This document shows positions 1 through 10,290 of a stretch of 64,000 nucleotides of DNA, one piece after another. The stretch comes from Calycina herbarum (lineage: Eukaryota; Ascomycota; Leotiomycetes; Helotiales; Pezizellaceae), in contig LLEY01000027.1 in the NCBI GenBank assembly GCA_001414485.1, positions 1-64,000 on the forward strand, given 5' to 3'. How positions within the stretch are numbered: position 1 is the stretch's first letter; each line of letters begins with the position of its first letter. The translations under genes were made by a program, and so were the position numbers. Below the pieces are notes generated by a model. The model saw only the letters and a list, made by a program, of their open reading frames with translations, searched no databases and was not told where the DNA came from.

Positions 1-628
1 AACCTCATCTTCAATAAATGAATATCTAGTCTGGGGGAACAGGACTACCCGAATACCCGAACCGCGTGCTGGAATCATTCTCTTTGCAGCCTCTTGGGTC
101 TCCCTCTTGAACGTCATCTCGCCCTCCCTCGTCGAAACTGATATCTCAATCAACGGAATTCGATACTGTAGTTTCTTCTCACCAAAATCCTGGATGAGTA
201 TTGCGTATTGACAGTATTGTTTATATAACCAGAACTCGGGAGGTGTTCTGTCTTGAGCATGTCGACTTATTACTTCCGCACGTGCAACTGAAAGTTGGAG
301 TTCGGACAGCAGTTCAAATGATACTTTATTTAGATTGAAGTGGTCTTTTACGGTCGGGAAGATCGGCGACCAATTTAATCCGAGGAAGGAGAGTGTGTTG
401 ATGTTTGGTATTTGCAGCCAAACTGTGGGAAATAGTAGGGGTCCGTTAGTTTAAGCACACTTGGAAGTGGAGGGTAGTTAAACTAGACTGACGTTGTTGT
501 TCTTTGGTTTGCCATAATTGAAATTGTGTTTCCAGTGATGTTTTGATTCTATTACGTCGTCTTTTCTCTTCTTCTGGCAACTGGTGATCTTGATAATCTA
601 CCCGGAAATAATGTGCAGGATGATCCAT
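1..628 (-). CDS. Unrecognised protein, 5' part only
   Basis: I do not recognise this protein. Exon 1 (628-493) starts at an ATG and reads MDHPAHYFRVDYQDHQLPEE with a charged Glu/Arg/Lys stretch after it. Exon 2 (422-1) stays open to the left edge, so the C-terminus lies outside the window. The intron 492-423 has a GTCAGT donor and a CCCACAG acceptor. A nearer donor at 460 was discarded because it puts exon 2 in a frame with an early stop. About 185 residues are visible, mostly helical and charged in exon 2 (for example TREGEMTFKRETQEAAKRM). The frame is also open upstream of the ATG back to a stop near 704, so a further 5' exon is possible. No signal peptide or membrane segment is visible. 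Confidence 0.6.
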
Positions 629-977
629 CTCACTTGATGCTTTAGTTAGATTGATATCAAAAGAAAAGACTGGATTATTGTGAAGCAGAGGCAGTGATCT
701 TTCAGATTAAATTGCGATGGGGTGTTATATAAGCATCTGAATGTTTTACTCACTCGCACATCTGGATGGAATGAGGCTTATTGTCCAGCTGTATGCGCCG
801 GCAGCCTTGTTCCGTCGGAGCCCAACACTTTCACCTCGAGGGAAAAAGCCGAGCCGTGTTGCCTCTCCCGGAGTGGGGCTTCCCACCATACCTAGGTAGA
901 TAGTTGCTTCGATGTATATGCAGTAATGCATGCCCGGCTCTGCAGTCATGTTGATGTTGGTACTAGTAGAGTCGTTA
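629..977. other. Intergenic, no gene seen
   Basis: No convincing coding exon. An open frame on the minus strand at 746-1012 uses a non-ATG start and runs into the MITE at 978, so it was not called. Confidence 0.5.
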
Positions 978-1185
978 GACAGCAAAAGCAGCAGTAAATA
1001 GCTCGTTATCAAACCTTCAATGTATTGCCATAAATACCCTAGGACAATCGAACTTCAGTGTTCTAAGCCCCCTGGGTCAATGTTCTAAATTGTCCCAGGT
1101 ATTTAGGTTGATTCCTCTGGAAAGTTAGAACAACGAGCTCGGTAGGCAGGCACGACCCAAAGTATTTACTGCCGCTTTTATTGTC
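978..1185. mobile_element. MITE, copy 1 (TA-flanked, GCGGCAGTAAATA ends)
   Basis: This 208-bp element has terminal inverted repeats of about 23 bp. The right end read outward is GACAATAAAAGCGGCAGTAA and the left end differs at a few positions. It is flanked by TA at 976-977 and 1186-1187, the target duplication expected of Tc1/mariner-type elements. It has no coding capacity. A second copy lies at 7064-7243 in the opposite orientation, and the two share internal sequence around CTCGTTGTTCTAACTTTC. Confidence 0.85.
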
Positions 1186-1518
1186 TACAGCCACATAGTA
1201 TATTGATGCAGGGTATAATTTGCGCCATACACGGCAATGAGGAAACCCGAAAAGACCCATGTAGGTGCAATGCTCATATCTACCAATTAGGCGAGGGTAT
1301 ATTGGTGTGGCAGCACTCTCATGTCGCCCGCCCGATTAGATTGTAAACGGCATACAGGAAAAAGCAACTATACATGGTGATGTGGCAGTTTGAGCAGTTT
1401 GAGGCTCTGAGCCTCGAGTTGAGTGAAGGCTGCGAGGTTGTTAAGTACGCCCCGTTGATTTTCTTGTAGATGTAGATGGTCTCTTGCATCTCAGCCTTGA
1501 TCCGCAAGCACTTTTCAA
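1186..1518. other. Intergenic, promoter side of the dioxygenase gene
   Basis: No gene or recognisable motif was found. This stretch should hold the promoter and 5' UTR of the plus-strand gene that starts at 1519. Confidence 0.4.
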
Positions 1519-3033
1519 ATGAAGTATCTTAATTCATTGACGAAAGGAGCTGCTGGCCTTCTTAAAGCCAGGTATGCGTGCTATCCATATATATTATCGC
1601 CTGCGGTGAGGTTACAAAACACTTGCCAGTTTCGGTCTTTTTCGTGTCATATTCGCCTGCAGCAATATGCCGTCGCCCAAGATGCCCTTCCACACAAGCT
1701 ACATCTGGAGTATCCACCTAGCAAACGCCAAACTTTACTCAGTGGAAATCCTTCTGTAGATGGTAAAACAATTACTGTCCATTTCAACAATTGTGTCTTC
1801 AAATTTCATTCACAATGGCTGCACGATGCGCAAGTAGACGATGGTCCCTCTAAAGATGATCAGCACGTATTCACACAAAAGAAACCACAGGCACACATCC
1901 AAAGCGCCAATGTTACCGATCCAGGAACTCGATCAACTTTGAATGTGACCTGGAACGACGGAAGAACAACTTCATTTCCGGAAATTTGGCTTCGAGCCCT
2001 TGCGCCACTTGTAGCGAAAGTCATTGAATCAGAAGTCATTGACATGAAGTCGCCAAACGGGTGGCTAGCAAACAACTTGGCAATCACAGAAATCTCGTAT
2101 CATGATATATTTCCAAGAACAACTTCCTCTACCCCTACACACGAGCGAATTTTCGACGCCCTGCTACAGGACTCTAGTGCCGGAATAATCAAAATTGTCG
2201 ATCTCCCTTCACCGGACTTCGAGGGAGAGAGAAATAAGGAGAATACAATTGTGACCCGGATATTGAAAGAACTTTTTGGTGGCGTCTTCTTTCATCCTCG
2301 TCGTGGAGCCGATAAAACCTTCAATGTTGCTTCACACCACCATGAAGACAAACATCGTGCTGCTGGGCTTCCCAATTATAACCACAACAAGATCCTCCTC
2401 CCGCATGCCGATCATGCCCACTACACTTATCCGGCACGGATTCAAGGACTCTATTCCCTGGAAGGGCGTAGCGAGAACACATTTGTCTCATGCCATGCTG
2501 TGCTTGACACCTTTAAGAAGGAAACTCCGGACCTGTACCAGCAGCTTTGCACAGCTCCAATGGCAACTGGACGGGTGGCACACTTCTACAACCCTTCAAT
2601 GTATCAAGCGACGACTGATACAGCCATCACCATGCACCCTGGCTACCCAGGACGGATCAAGCGGTTTCGTTGGCACCCTCATCTCACAGGGTCACTTCTT
2701 TCCCCATTTGAAGACTTTACCAAGGCTCGAACTTCATATCGGAAGTACCAAGAGATCATGCGCCGCGATTCTCATCTACACAAATTTGTTTTCAAGCCTG
2801 GTGATTTGTACATCTGGGATAACTTTCGGGTCCTCCATGGACGAGAGCGTGTTATGGAACTTCCTAGAACCGCAGTTGGCCAAACAGTTCCAGAACAAGT
2901 GGTAGCGGACAGGTACCGTGCTATAAAGATGAAAAAGCTTGAAGGAGTCATTGATGAAAATTGGCTGGTTCATACTCCAGTAGAACAACTTTGCGAGATG
3001 GTGGAGCTTGTGGGGATGTGGAATCATAAGTAA
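1519..3033 (+). CDS. Gamma-butyrobetaine dioxygenase-like 2OG-Fe(II) oxygenase
   Basis: A 504-aa intronless protein of the TauD/GBBH family. Known members hydroxylate gamma-butyrobetaine or trimethyllysine in carnitine synthesis, using Fe(II), O2 and 2-oxoglutarate. The iron triad is visible: H296 and D298 in LLPHADHAHY, and H440 in DNFRVLHGR. R450, ten residues after H440, is in the place expected for the 2-oxoglutarate-binding Arg. The N-terminal 45 residues are basic and Ser/Ala-rich, which suits a mitochondrial transit peptide. The region around 85-110 aligns with the family's N-terminal domain (WLHDAQ) but lacks the Cys residues that bind zinc in animal GBBH, so the exact substrate is uncertain. 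Length fits the fungal family. The gene converges on the permease to its right (stop codons 185 bp apart). Confidence 0.88.
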   Translation: MKYLNSLTKGAAGLLKARYACYPYILSPAVRLQNTCQFRSFSCHIRLQQYAVAQDALPHKLHLEYPPSKRQTLLSGNPSVDGKTITVHFNNCVFKFHSQWLHDAQVDDGPSKDDQHVFTQKKPQAHIQSANVTDPGTRSTLNVTWNDGRTTSFPEIWLRALAPLVAKVIESEVIDMKSPNGWLANNLAITEISYHDIFPRTTSSTPTHERIFDALLQDSSAGIIKIVDLPSPDFEGERNKENTIVTRILKELFGGVFFHPRRGADKTFNVASHHHEDKHRAAGLPNYNHNKILLPHADHAHYTYPARIQGLYSLEGRSENTFVSCHAVLDTFKKETPDLYQQLCTAPMATGRVAHFYNPSMYQATTDTAITMHPGYPGRIKRFRWHPHLTGSLLSPFEDFTKARTSYRKYQEIMRRDSHLHKFVFKPGDLYIWDNFRVLHGRERVMELPRTAVGQTVPEQVVADRYRAIKMKKLEGVIDENWLVHTPVEQLCEMVELVGMWNHK

Positions 3034-3217
3034 TTCGTGTAAGGAGGAAAATTCTGGTTGGCCCCAACGTTTTTTTATTTTCGAAACATGGTTTTTAATC
3101 AACAAGGAGATTGAAATTGAGGCATGGAATAACGAATCTCTTACACTCTTGGCTCCATAACAGTAACCTCCCTGTGTGTCATCGCCCTTATAAATGTAAT
3201 TCTTTCACCACGAGCTT

Positions 3218-5572
3218 CTAAACCGTATGCTCTCTCGACACAAACTTCCATAGCCAGAGTATAGACGGAGTAAAAAAGTTCACCACTGATCTTGCTGGAT
3301 TGGCTCGTAGGGTACGCTGAAAGGAAAAAAATCAGCATGTGGGCGTACATGAAATTTCGGGGACTTTTCGCTCCAAAAATCAACAAAACTAAGGACTCAC
3401 GTGGAAGTGAACTCGTAAGACCCTAACCCCAACATCGTTCGTAACCTCTTCCTCGTCCGTCTGCCATTCATAACCCAACCATTTTGTAATATATTCATCC
3501 CAAGCCCACCATAGAATACCGAACCCTACGAGCGCCACACCTGCGACAGGACCGGTATAATAGGGAAGTGTCTGTTCTGTGCTGTGAGTTACAGACTGCA
3601 AGTTCCCGGGAAACCAAGAGAGTATCAAGACGAAAGCATTCGAGGCAACATAGATGACAACTAAAGGTCCGAGTAACCACCACCCAAACCTAGAGCTTCG
3701 AGGCTTCCAGCACTCTTCGTCGACTCGAAATGATCGAAGCCACGGTGCAAAAAGTAGACCAAGGCCCAGAAGAACTAAAGCAGTCAGTCGCAAGAAATTT
3801 GGGCCAAAAAGCAGTCGATGAGATTACATACTGCTGATATAAGTATGAACATAAGCATAAAGCGTGCTCATGATCAAGAATCCAGCTGGGTTGCTTAGAG
3901 GTGTTATGACGATACAGATGACACTAAATATCCAGTGCAAAAATAGCGCATGTGATGGCGTTCCTCTACGGGAGGTCTGAGACCAATATTCGGGAATTGC
4001 AACCAAGCCCATACGAGCGATCTCCTGCTTGACTATTTCCACTTAAATCAGACACAATTTCCGTATAGAGTAAGTAGGGCTGACGGGTTTAACACTGACC
4101 TCGTACATTTGCAAATGTCAAAGCAATCACAGATCCACCAGCCGAGAAGGCAATAATTACTGACGCGCCGATAGGGGCTCGCTTGGAAGTTCCAAACACC
4201 TTGGGGGAATCAGTTTCAAAACGTTGCAGCTGGGAAAAGTGGCACGAACCTTCTGCAGGAAGAGTGGGAGTGTGTCGGGGGTAGTCACTATCTCCTCATA
4301 TGTGCATGCAGCAAACTGTGCTGTATTAGTGATCATTCCCATCGCAGTTTTCTAGAATGAAAGTGAAATCCTACAAAAGCTAAGTTGACCATGATGTACA
4401 AGAAGCAAGTAGTCATTACGCTCGACATTACTGCACGGCGGAAAACTCTTCTCTCGTCGCCTTTAGGCCCTGCTCGTACTTCTGCCAGAACCTGTGGAAC
4501 CGGTTAGAAAACCCCATGTAATTGATAATCCAGGAAACCTACAAAGTTTGCATTCTCATATCCCAAAAAGGCTCGCATGACACTCAAAAGCGCCAGGGCA
4601 TATTGATAGGGATTGCTTGAAATTGTTGCAAAGGCGTTTGCGAGGTCTTCTTTTCCGTAAGGTGTATGTATTTCGCGAGAGCCAGCTGGTACTCTAGCAT
4701 TCGCGAGAGCTACAAGTCCGCAGACTGATATAAAAAGTAGAGAAAGAAGTTTCAGAACAGCCAATGTGTTACTAATTCTAACGTATATAGCCCTAGAGTA
4801 TGCTTGTAACTGACAAACAAGAGTAATGATTATCACTGCAAACAATTTCTGCAGATTACCGTTGACTAGCGTGTTTTGGGAGCTACTGGCGACAATAATT
4901 TCTTTACCAAATGTGAGAGCATTTCCCTGGACTCCATTTATAAGAACGAACATACTAGCAAATATGTATGTTACGAATCCTCGAGGCTTTCGGAAAACAT
5001 TATCGACCTATTCAGCGAGTGGTTAGCCTTGATGGAAGCTGGTGGTGAAGCAAAGTAGTACATAGTAAAGTTCGCCACCTGTAACTGGCCATTGCATTCC
5101 ATACTCGAGATATATGTATAACCTTCACTCTATCAGCAACTCATATCTGGGTCCACGGGAATCTTCATTTTACCCAGCCCATGCCATCACACAACCTACG
5201 ATCCAAACCATCATCGCCATCCCTTTACTACCGGTGGCTGCTAAGACAATTTTCGGGGAAGCATAAATTCCAGTTCCGATGATCTTGTTTACTATAAGTG
5301 CACTGTTTAAATCAGACACGTTCTGCCGAAAACTTCTCATTGACTCACGTTGTCGAGAGCAAGTCCAGATGATGTTTTTTATCGACATGAACAAGATCCG
5401 CTTGTGTGTTATGACTCTCCTTTTCATTTCCGGAAACTTCCTCCGGGTCGTCCCTGTATTTTGTAGTGATGGGCGATAGGATGTCAAATGCCGAGAACTC
5501 GAAATCGCGGTTTGCTGCTTCAGCTGGCCTTCTCTCGCGTCGTGAACGTATAACGAGCGATTCCGGCTCCAT
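3218..5572 (-). CDS. MUP1-type amino-acid permease, 10 exons
   Basis: A 626-aa APC-superfamily transporter, closest by eye to fungal high-affinity methionine permeases. Exons: 5572-5349, 5302-5174, 5122-5062, 5007-4543, 4491-4375, 4351-4250, 4199-4100, 4041-3832, 3774-3401, 3316-3218. All nine introns are GT-AG and the phases join without a frame break. Diagnostic pieces are NKIIGTGIYASPKIVL in TM1, GLYIYLEYGMQWPVTGGELY, the VDNVFRKPRGF loop, GYENANFVLAEVR, and KVFGTSKRAPIG. About 70 hydrophilic residues precede TM1 and about 12 hydrophobic segments follow. The start is the ATG at 5572; an in-frame GTG five codons upstream was ignored. The last exon (RTLRANPARSVVNF...) is the least certain. 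It likely acts at the plasma membrane; the substrate is not proven. Confidence 0.88.
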
Positions 5573-6219
5573 GGTTATGGATGGCACAAGTTTTGAATAT
5601 CAAAAACAAGACATGGAAGGACAAACAAACCGGTTGGAGTTTAATAACACAAGGAAACGCAGAATATAAAAATAAGGCGAGTTTCTGAGGCATCTTCCAA
5701 CCGGGCTTCTGTTGGGTAGAAATGCCATTGCCGGGCGCCACCCAATTGAAGCAGTGAGCCATATTTGCCCGACCAAAAGTCCTTCAACTGTTGGGCAGAT
5801 CAAGGCTCTCAAGGCACCAGCATGCAGAGAATCCAAGGCAACTTGTTTTGACCGGTGAGATTGGTTCTTGGATAGAATCTAAAAATCAAGGCGGAATAAT
5901 CCTTCAGAAAAGATGATTTCCTCCTTCCTTTCTCGGACTGAGGCCGATACTGATCATTGGTCGTGTTTAGGATCGACAACAGTTCTATGCAGGTGTAGTG
6001 TGTGGTGGTAGTTTGAGACGTGGATGGTGGAGGCGGAGAGGGGCTGGGAGTGGGAAACCGTGGAAAGGCACGTGCCTCACGAGAAAGGCGACATTGTAAT
6101 AGACTTCACGACAATACAAATGATTGTAAGACCAAGGATCTTTGTGGTCTTAAGCCACGTGTTAGCTGACTCAATATCGCTCGCCTTGGATGAGATTTAT
6201 GGATGGGATCTACCTACTA
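5573..6219. other. Intergenic, promoter side of the permease
   Basis: No gene was found. A plus-strand open frame at 6024-6305 has an ATG but reads straight into the terminal repeat of the transposon at 6220, so it was not called. Confidence 0.4.
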
Positions 6220-7044
6220 ATCGTCGGAGTCCCCGACCCACCCTTCCACCTACCACCTTCACACCCACGGGAGGGTCGGTCTTTTTAATTAGTCGTACTT
6301 TTTAATTAGTCGTGCCGGATAAATAGATAATGCTCTTCCGGGATATCAGACCCACTTTGAGGCTATTCACGAGTCATGGAAACTGGGTAGGAAACAAGAT
6401 AAATTCTAGCTAATTTCTAAGTGTATTTCCCCTACTAAATAATAAAGGATCTACTTGATCTTCTATACCAAGTTCTTCTTCTTTATCATACTCCGCATCC
6501 TCTTCAAAGACCTCGTAGGATTTCTCTTGCGACGTTGGACTTCTCGAGGTGGGAGGTTGAAGTGAGAGGCTACTTGTATAGCACTCTCCCAGGGGTGGTC
6601 TCTTTGGTAGCGTAAAGCTCTCTCTATCCCTTCCGGATCAGGGGTATTAGCCCTTCTCTTTCTAGGAAGAAGTTCGTTATGTTCTTAAGTTTTCGGTTCT
6701 AGGAGATGTAGCAGCGGGGGCGGGCTTAAGGGTAAGAACTTAGTAAGTTCAGGGCATGGTGAAGACATAGCAGATTATAGAAAGAATATATAGATAAAGA
6801 GCTATAAAAAGCTAAAGTTTTTAAGTAAAAAGCTTAAGAATTAACTAAGTTATCACTAGTAGTATAGATAGAGGTTCTTGAAGTTCACGATACTTCTAAA
6901 ACATCTTAAACTGATGTCTGGTTTCGGCCCTGGATTTACTATTATCCGGCACGGCTAATTAAAAAGTACGACTAACTAAAAAGACCGATCCTCCCGTGGG
7001 TGAGAAGGTGGTAGGTGGAAGGGTGGGTCGGGGACTCCGACGAT
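6220..7044 (-). mobile_element. Deleted pogo/Fot1-like DNA transposon
   Basis: An 825-bp element with long terminal inverted repeats of about 101 bp (6220-6320 and 6944-7044), flanked by TA at 6218-6219 and 7045-7046. The repeats contain GTCGGAGTCCCCGACC and a doubled TTTTTAATTAGTCGT. The interior, read on the minus strand, keeps a fragment like the N-terminal helix-turn-helix of pogo/Fot1 transposases (VASHFNLPPR followed by Arg/Lys-rich residues, about 6480-6570). The catalytic part is missing, so the element is non-autonomous. Superfamily is inferred from the TA duplication and this fragment. Confidence 0.8.
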
Positions 7045-7063
7045 TATCTGATTGAAAAACACA

Positions 7064-7243
7064 TACAATGAAAGCGGCAGTAAATAATACTCGATACGTC
7101 TCGTTGCTCTAACTTTCTGGGATTACTCAAGGTATTAAATCAACATAATTAAGCTGATTGTCCTATCTAGGTAAAATTTGAAAATAGTTCCAAGTGTTTA
7201 GGACAGGGATGAAATTGAAGTATTTACTGCCGCTTTTATTGTC
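7064..7243. mobile_element. MITE, copy 2
   Basis: A 180-bp relative of the element at 978-1185, in the opposite orientation. Its left end reads TACAATGAAAGCGGCAGTAA and its right end is the inverse with TTTATTGTC. The two bases outside each end are CA rather than TA, so the duplication is altered or of a different dinucleotide. It lies 19 bp from the pogo-like element. Confidence 0.8.
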
Positions 7244-7766
7244 CAAGGTGGTGTGTCTCCTCGGCCTCAGGCAGTACATCTAAAAAAAACCCCTAAGTTT
7301 CCTTCCTTGATCGTCGGGTATGCCGTTATCAAGTCGTACAGCACTAATCCAGTCGATTAGGCAACCCAATTCAGCAGTTTCCATATGGAAATTTTTTATC
7401 TTATAACTTACTCATTCAACCAGCAGGAAAATAAAAAGAGAAACCCGTGTATCACTATCTGCTGGAACGGTCCAACGCCATACCCTTAAAACCATATGGA
7501 CATCTACGACAACCATTTACATCTGGACCTGCATTCGCCAGCCCTGGAGATTCATCATTGCTTTGGTCATGCTGTAACCCTCCTGTGACACTGCACCTTA
7601 TCCAGCTGCAATCCCACCTGCACTCCTCGCTTCCAGCTCCTCGCGACTCTCCACCACCGCTAGCAGCCTACCACGTTAATTTCTCCTCTTCTCACTGCAC
7701 TCCTTGTAGCAAGCTGCAGGAAAAATCTCATATTGCATCTCCTATAGCTTTGTGCTGTTTGAGGAG
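7244..7766. other. Leader region of the 680-aa gene
   Basis: No coding exon was supported. The stretch is C/T-rich from about 7500 and most likely holds the promoter and 5' UTR. An open frame at 7447-7884 is in the wrong frame for the gene that follows. Confidence 0.4.
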
Positions 7767-10268
7767 ATGGACAACCTCCGTCCAAACTTCACGCAAACAA
7801 CTATTCGACTTTTCCAGAGGCTCTGTGACGGCGTCACAATCGCTGAACTCTTGCCGGAGTGGTCAATTCTGGAAGATGGAATGAAGATATGGAGGAGCAC
7901 TTTTCAAAAATTGATTGACGAAGTTCATCAAAAAGGAGGTGGGGTTGGAGAGGATGACGACGCAATTTTCTCTTCTTTTATTGGGGAAATGGGTGCCACT
8001 CTCAATGCAATAAATGAACTACGCGTTAATAAGGCTGGCCACCGACTTTCGGATTTTATTGGACTCCTGGAAGCACGTGTTTTCTACCATATTGGCGCCA
8101 CAGCGCTAATCTCGGCGAGTCTGCAAAGGTAATCAAACCCAATAAATGAATTCGCATTCTAACTTGCGTGGCTGACTGCAAGTAGAGACGGGGTTAGATA
8201 CATGCCGGATGCTCAATTGAAGCTCAAAAGGTTGAATGCAAAATGGTTTGAACAAAAGACCGACCTGGAAACTCGGCTCAAACAGATTTTCAGCTGTGAC
8301 TCCAGTGACTTGTTGTGGGACAAAGTGACCACGCCAAATGCGACGATACCTCTATCCTCCATTTCTGTGAATGTAAAGAAAAGGATGCAGAACGAAGCTC
8401 AGACATCATTTCCAAGGTTCCCATTATATGATTCATTTCGAGCAATTCTAAGGGCATCCATTTATTTTCTCAGCTTGGTACGTATATGATTGATACCTTC
8501 CAGACCAAAATTAAGCAAGCTTTTGCTAAATATCGAAATCACCTTAGATCGAACACTCGATTCAAAATGACAACCAAACGACGCCAGTCACTGCAGAGGT
8601 TGGTATGAACTTTTGCAAGTGTGCATGGCTTGTTCACCTCCTCATAAAAGAAGGCGAGTCAAAATTAGTTGCCAAAAAGTGGAGATCAACGACCGAACTG
8701 ATACTTGAGGTAAAACTTCAGAAAAGATTCCATTTCTCTAAACTCCTCGAGAAACCCATTTTCGTGGGACTAATATATTACTTGTAGAAGTTGCTTCAAG
8801 CTTATCCTACGAATCCTTCGAAGACCTTGGTAAATGTTGCTTCCTATGGTCTTCCCATTCGAGACCCCCTTGACGACGTTCTTAATAACGTTACCACTGT
8901 TATCGGTTCAAATATCGAGTCACCACCCTACGTGAGTTCAGAAACAACTTCTTCGCGAATACCTCTGATTGATTACCACTAGACCGAAGACAATTGGAGT
9001 GGTATATCTGTGCTTACCACCCCACGCTCGCCAACAACGACTTTGCCAGTTCGTCCACTACCGGAAGACGTTGAAAAGCATCAACTCTCACCCACAAGTC
9101 ACTCTTCAAAGCAAACTTTCTTTTCCACAGAACCCACAGAACCCTCAGATGAAACGATCAAACTGTCAACTGCTAATCCATCTCAAATATCTAAACCGGA
9201 GAATTGGATCATGTCAGAAGTTTCTATTCAGCGCATTCATCAGGGTAAAATGAGCCTCAAGATTTGCCAAGGGGGTTCTCTTGAGCAGAGCCTTGAAATT
9301 GATCCCGAAACAGATGAGCTTGTACCTGGATATGCATATGATGACCAAAAGTGCCCATTCGTTCTGCTTCGGCAGCATGAAAGGGACCACAATATTTGTT
9401 TCATAGCGAAAAACATTAAAGGCAGGTTGTGTCACACCTATTGCCGATCTTAAGTACTGACAGGTGTAGAAATTATCTATTTTACGGAGTGGTTTGTCGA
9501 AGAAAAGCTCGAGGGGTATTTTGGGTTTGGGTGAGGTGATTCAGTCGCACAGTTCTGGAGAGAGTTACTGACTGTACCCCGCTTAGTTTCATAGAGTCCA
9601 TTGAGATTCAAAGTAGAAATGGATCGGGTTCTCGCGCTTTTCTTCGTCCTACAGCTCAAATATGGTCGGAAACCAGCGACGAACCAACCAAAGATTGTGG
9701 TCAGAGCTTGCAATCTGTAAGAACCGGATCTTCGATGCCGTCTCCATTTCGTCGGAACTCGATTGAACCAATTGGAGAGCAGATTAGGGATTCCAAAATA
9801 CTCTTCTTTTGCAGTAAATCGATTTTTACTTTGTTCGGTAAGTACGAAGCACAATTTTTGGAACTGAGTTCTGATCAACACAGTCACGGACCAAACGAAA
9901 ATTCTAAACAACCGAGAAAATGGGTTCAAAATTTCCTGCAAAACGGTTGAAATTCGCCAAGGTTCCTCGGAACAACTCGCAGGAATACCTATGCGTCGAA
10001 ATTCGGCTGTGCACACGAATGCCTACTCATCAATTAATTTGACGTTCTCGAGTGCCGAAAGTAAGACACATACCTATTTTTTATCTTTGGCTTGATGTTC
10101 TAACCCAATTTATCAGGGAAAAAATATTTCTATGATGATTTCCTAGAAGCCCTCCATAGATGGTCGGATAAAGCAAGAAAATTGAACGAAAAGCGAAATC
10201 TACAGCGAAATCCAATTATTGAGTCCAGGTCATATCTTCACCGAACACCCAAACCGCCCTTCCACTGA
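7767..10268 (+). CDS. Unrecognised 680-aa protein, 9 exons
   Basis: I do not recognise this protein. The model joins in frame as 7767-8128, 8183-8477, 8548-8709, 8788-8931, 8983-9421, 9470-9530, 9587-9837, 9884-10060, 10117-10268. The start is the ATG of MDNLRPNFTQTT; an in-frame GTG five codons earlier was ignored. The N-terminal 220 residues look helical (RLFQRLCDGVTIAELLPEW; INELRVNKAGHRLSDF). A Ser/Thr/Pro-rich linker follows. The middle holds a probably beta-rich unit (SEVSIQRIHQGKMSLKIC; CPFVLLRQHERDHNICFIAK; IIYFTEWFVEEKLEGYFGFG). The C-terminus is basic. No signal peptide or membrane segment is seen. Intron 5 (9422-9469) needs a GC-AG boundary to keep the conserved-looking frame. The stop lies 22 bp from the stop of the convergent permease. 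Confidence 0.7.
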
Positions 10269-10290
10269 AAAATCTGTGACATCCAGTCAC

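Noticed and set aside
6024..6305. 93-codon ATG frame on the plus strand
   Set aside because: It runs into the terminal repeat of the pogo-like element and has no domain.
7447..7884. 145-codon frame upstream of the 680-aa gene
   Set aside because: It overlaps the first exon of that gene in another frame and is C/T-rich leader sequence.
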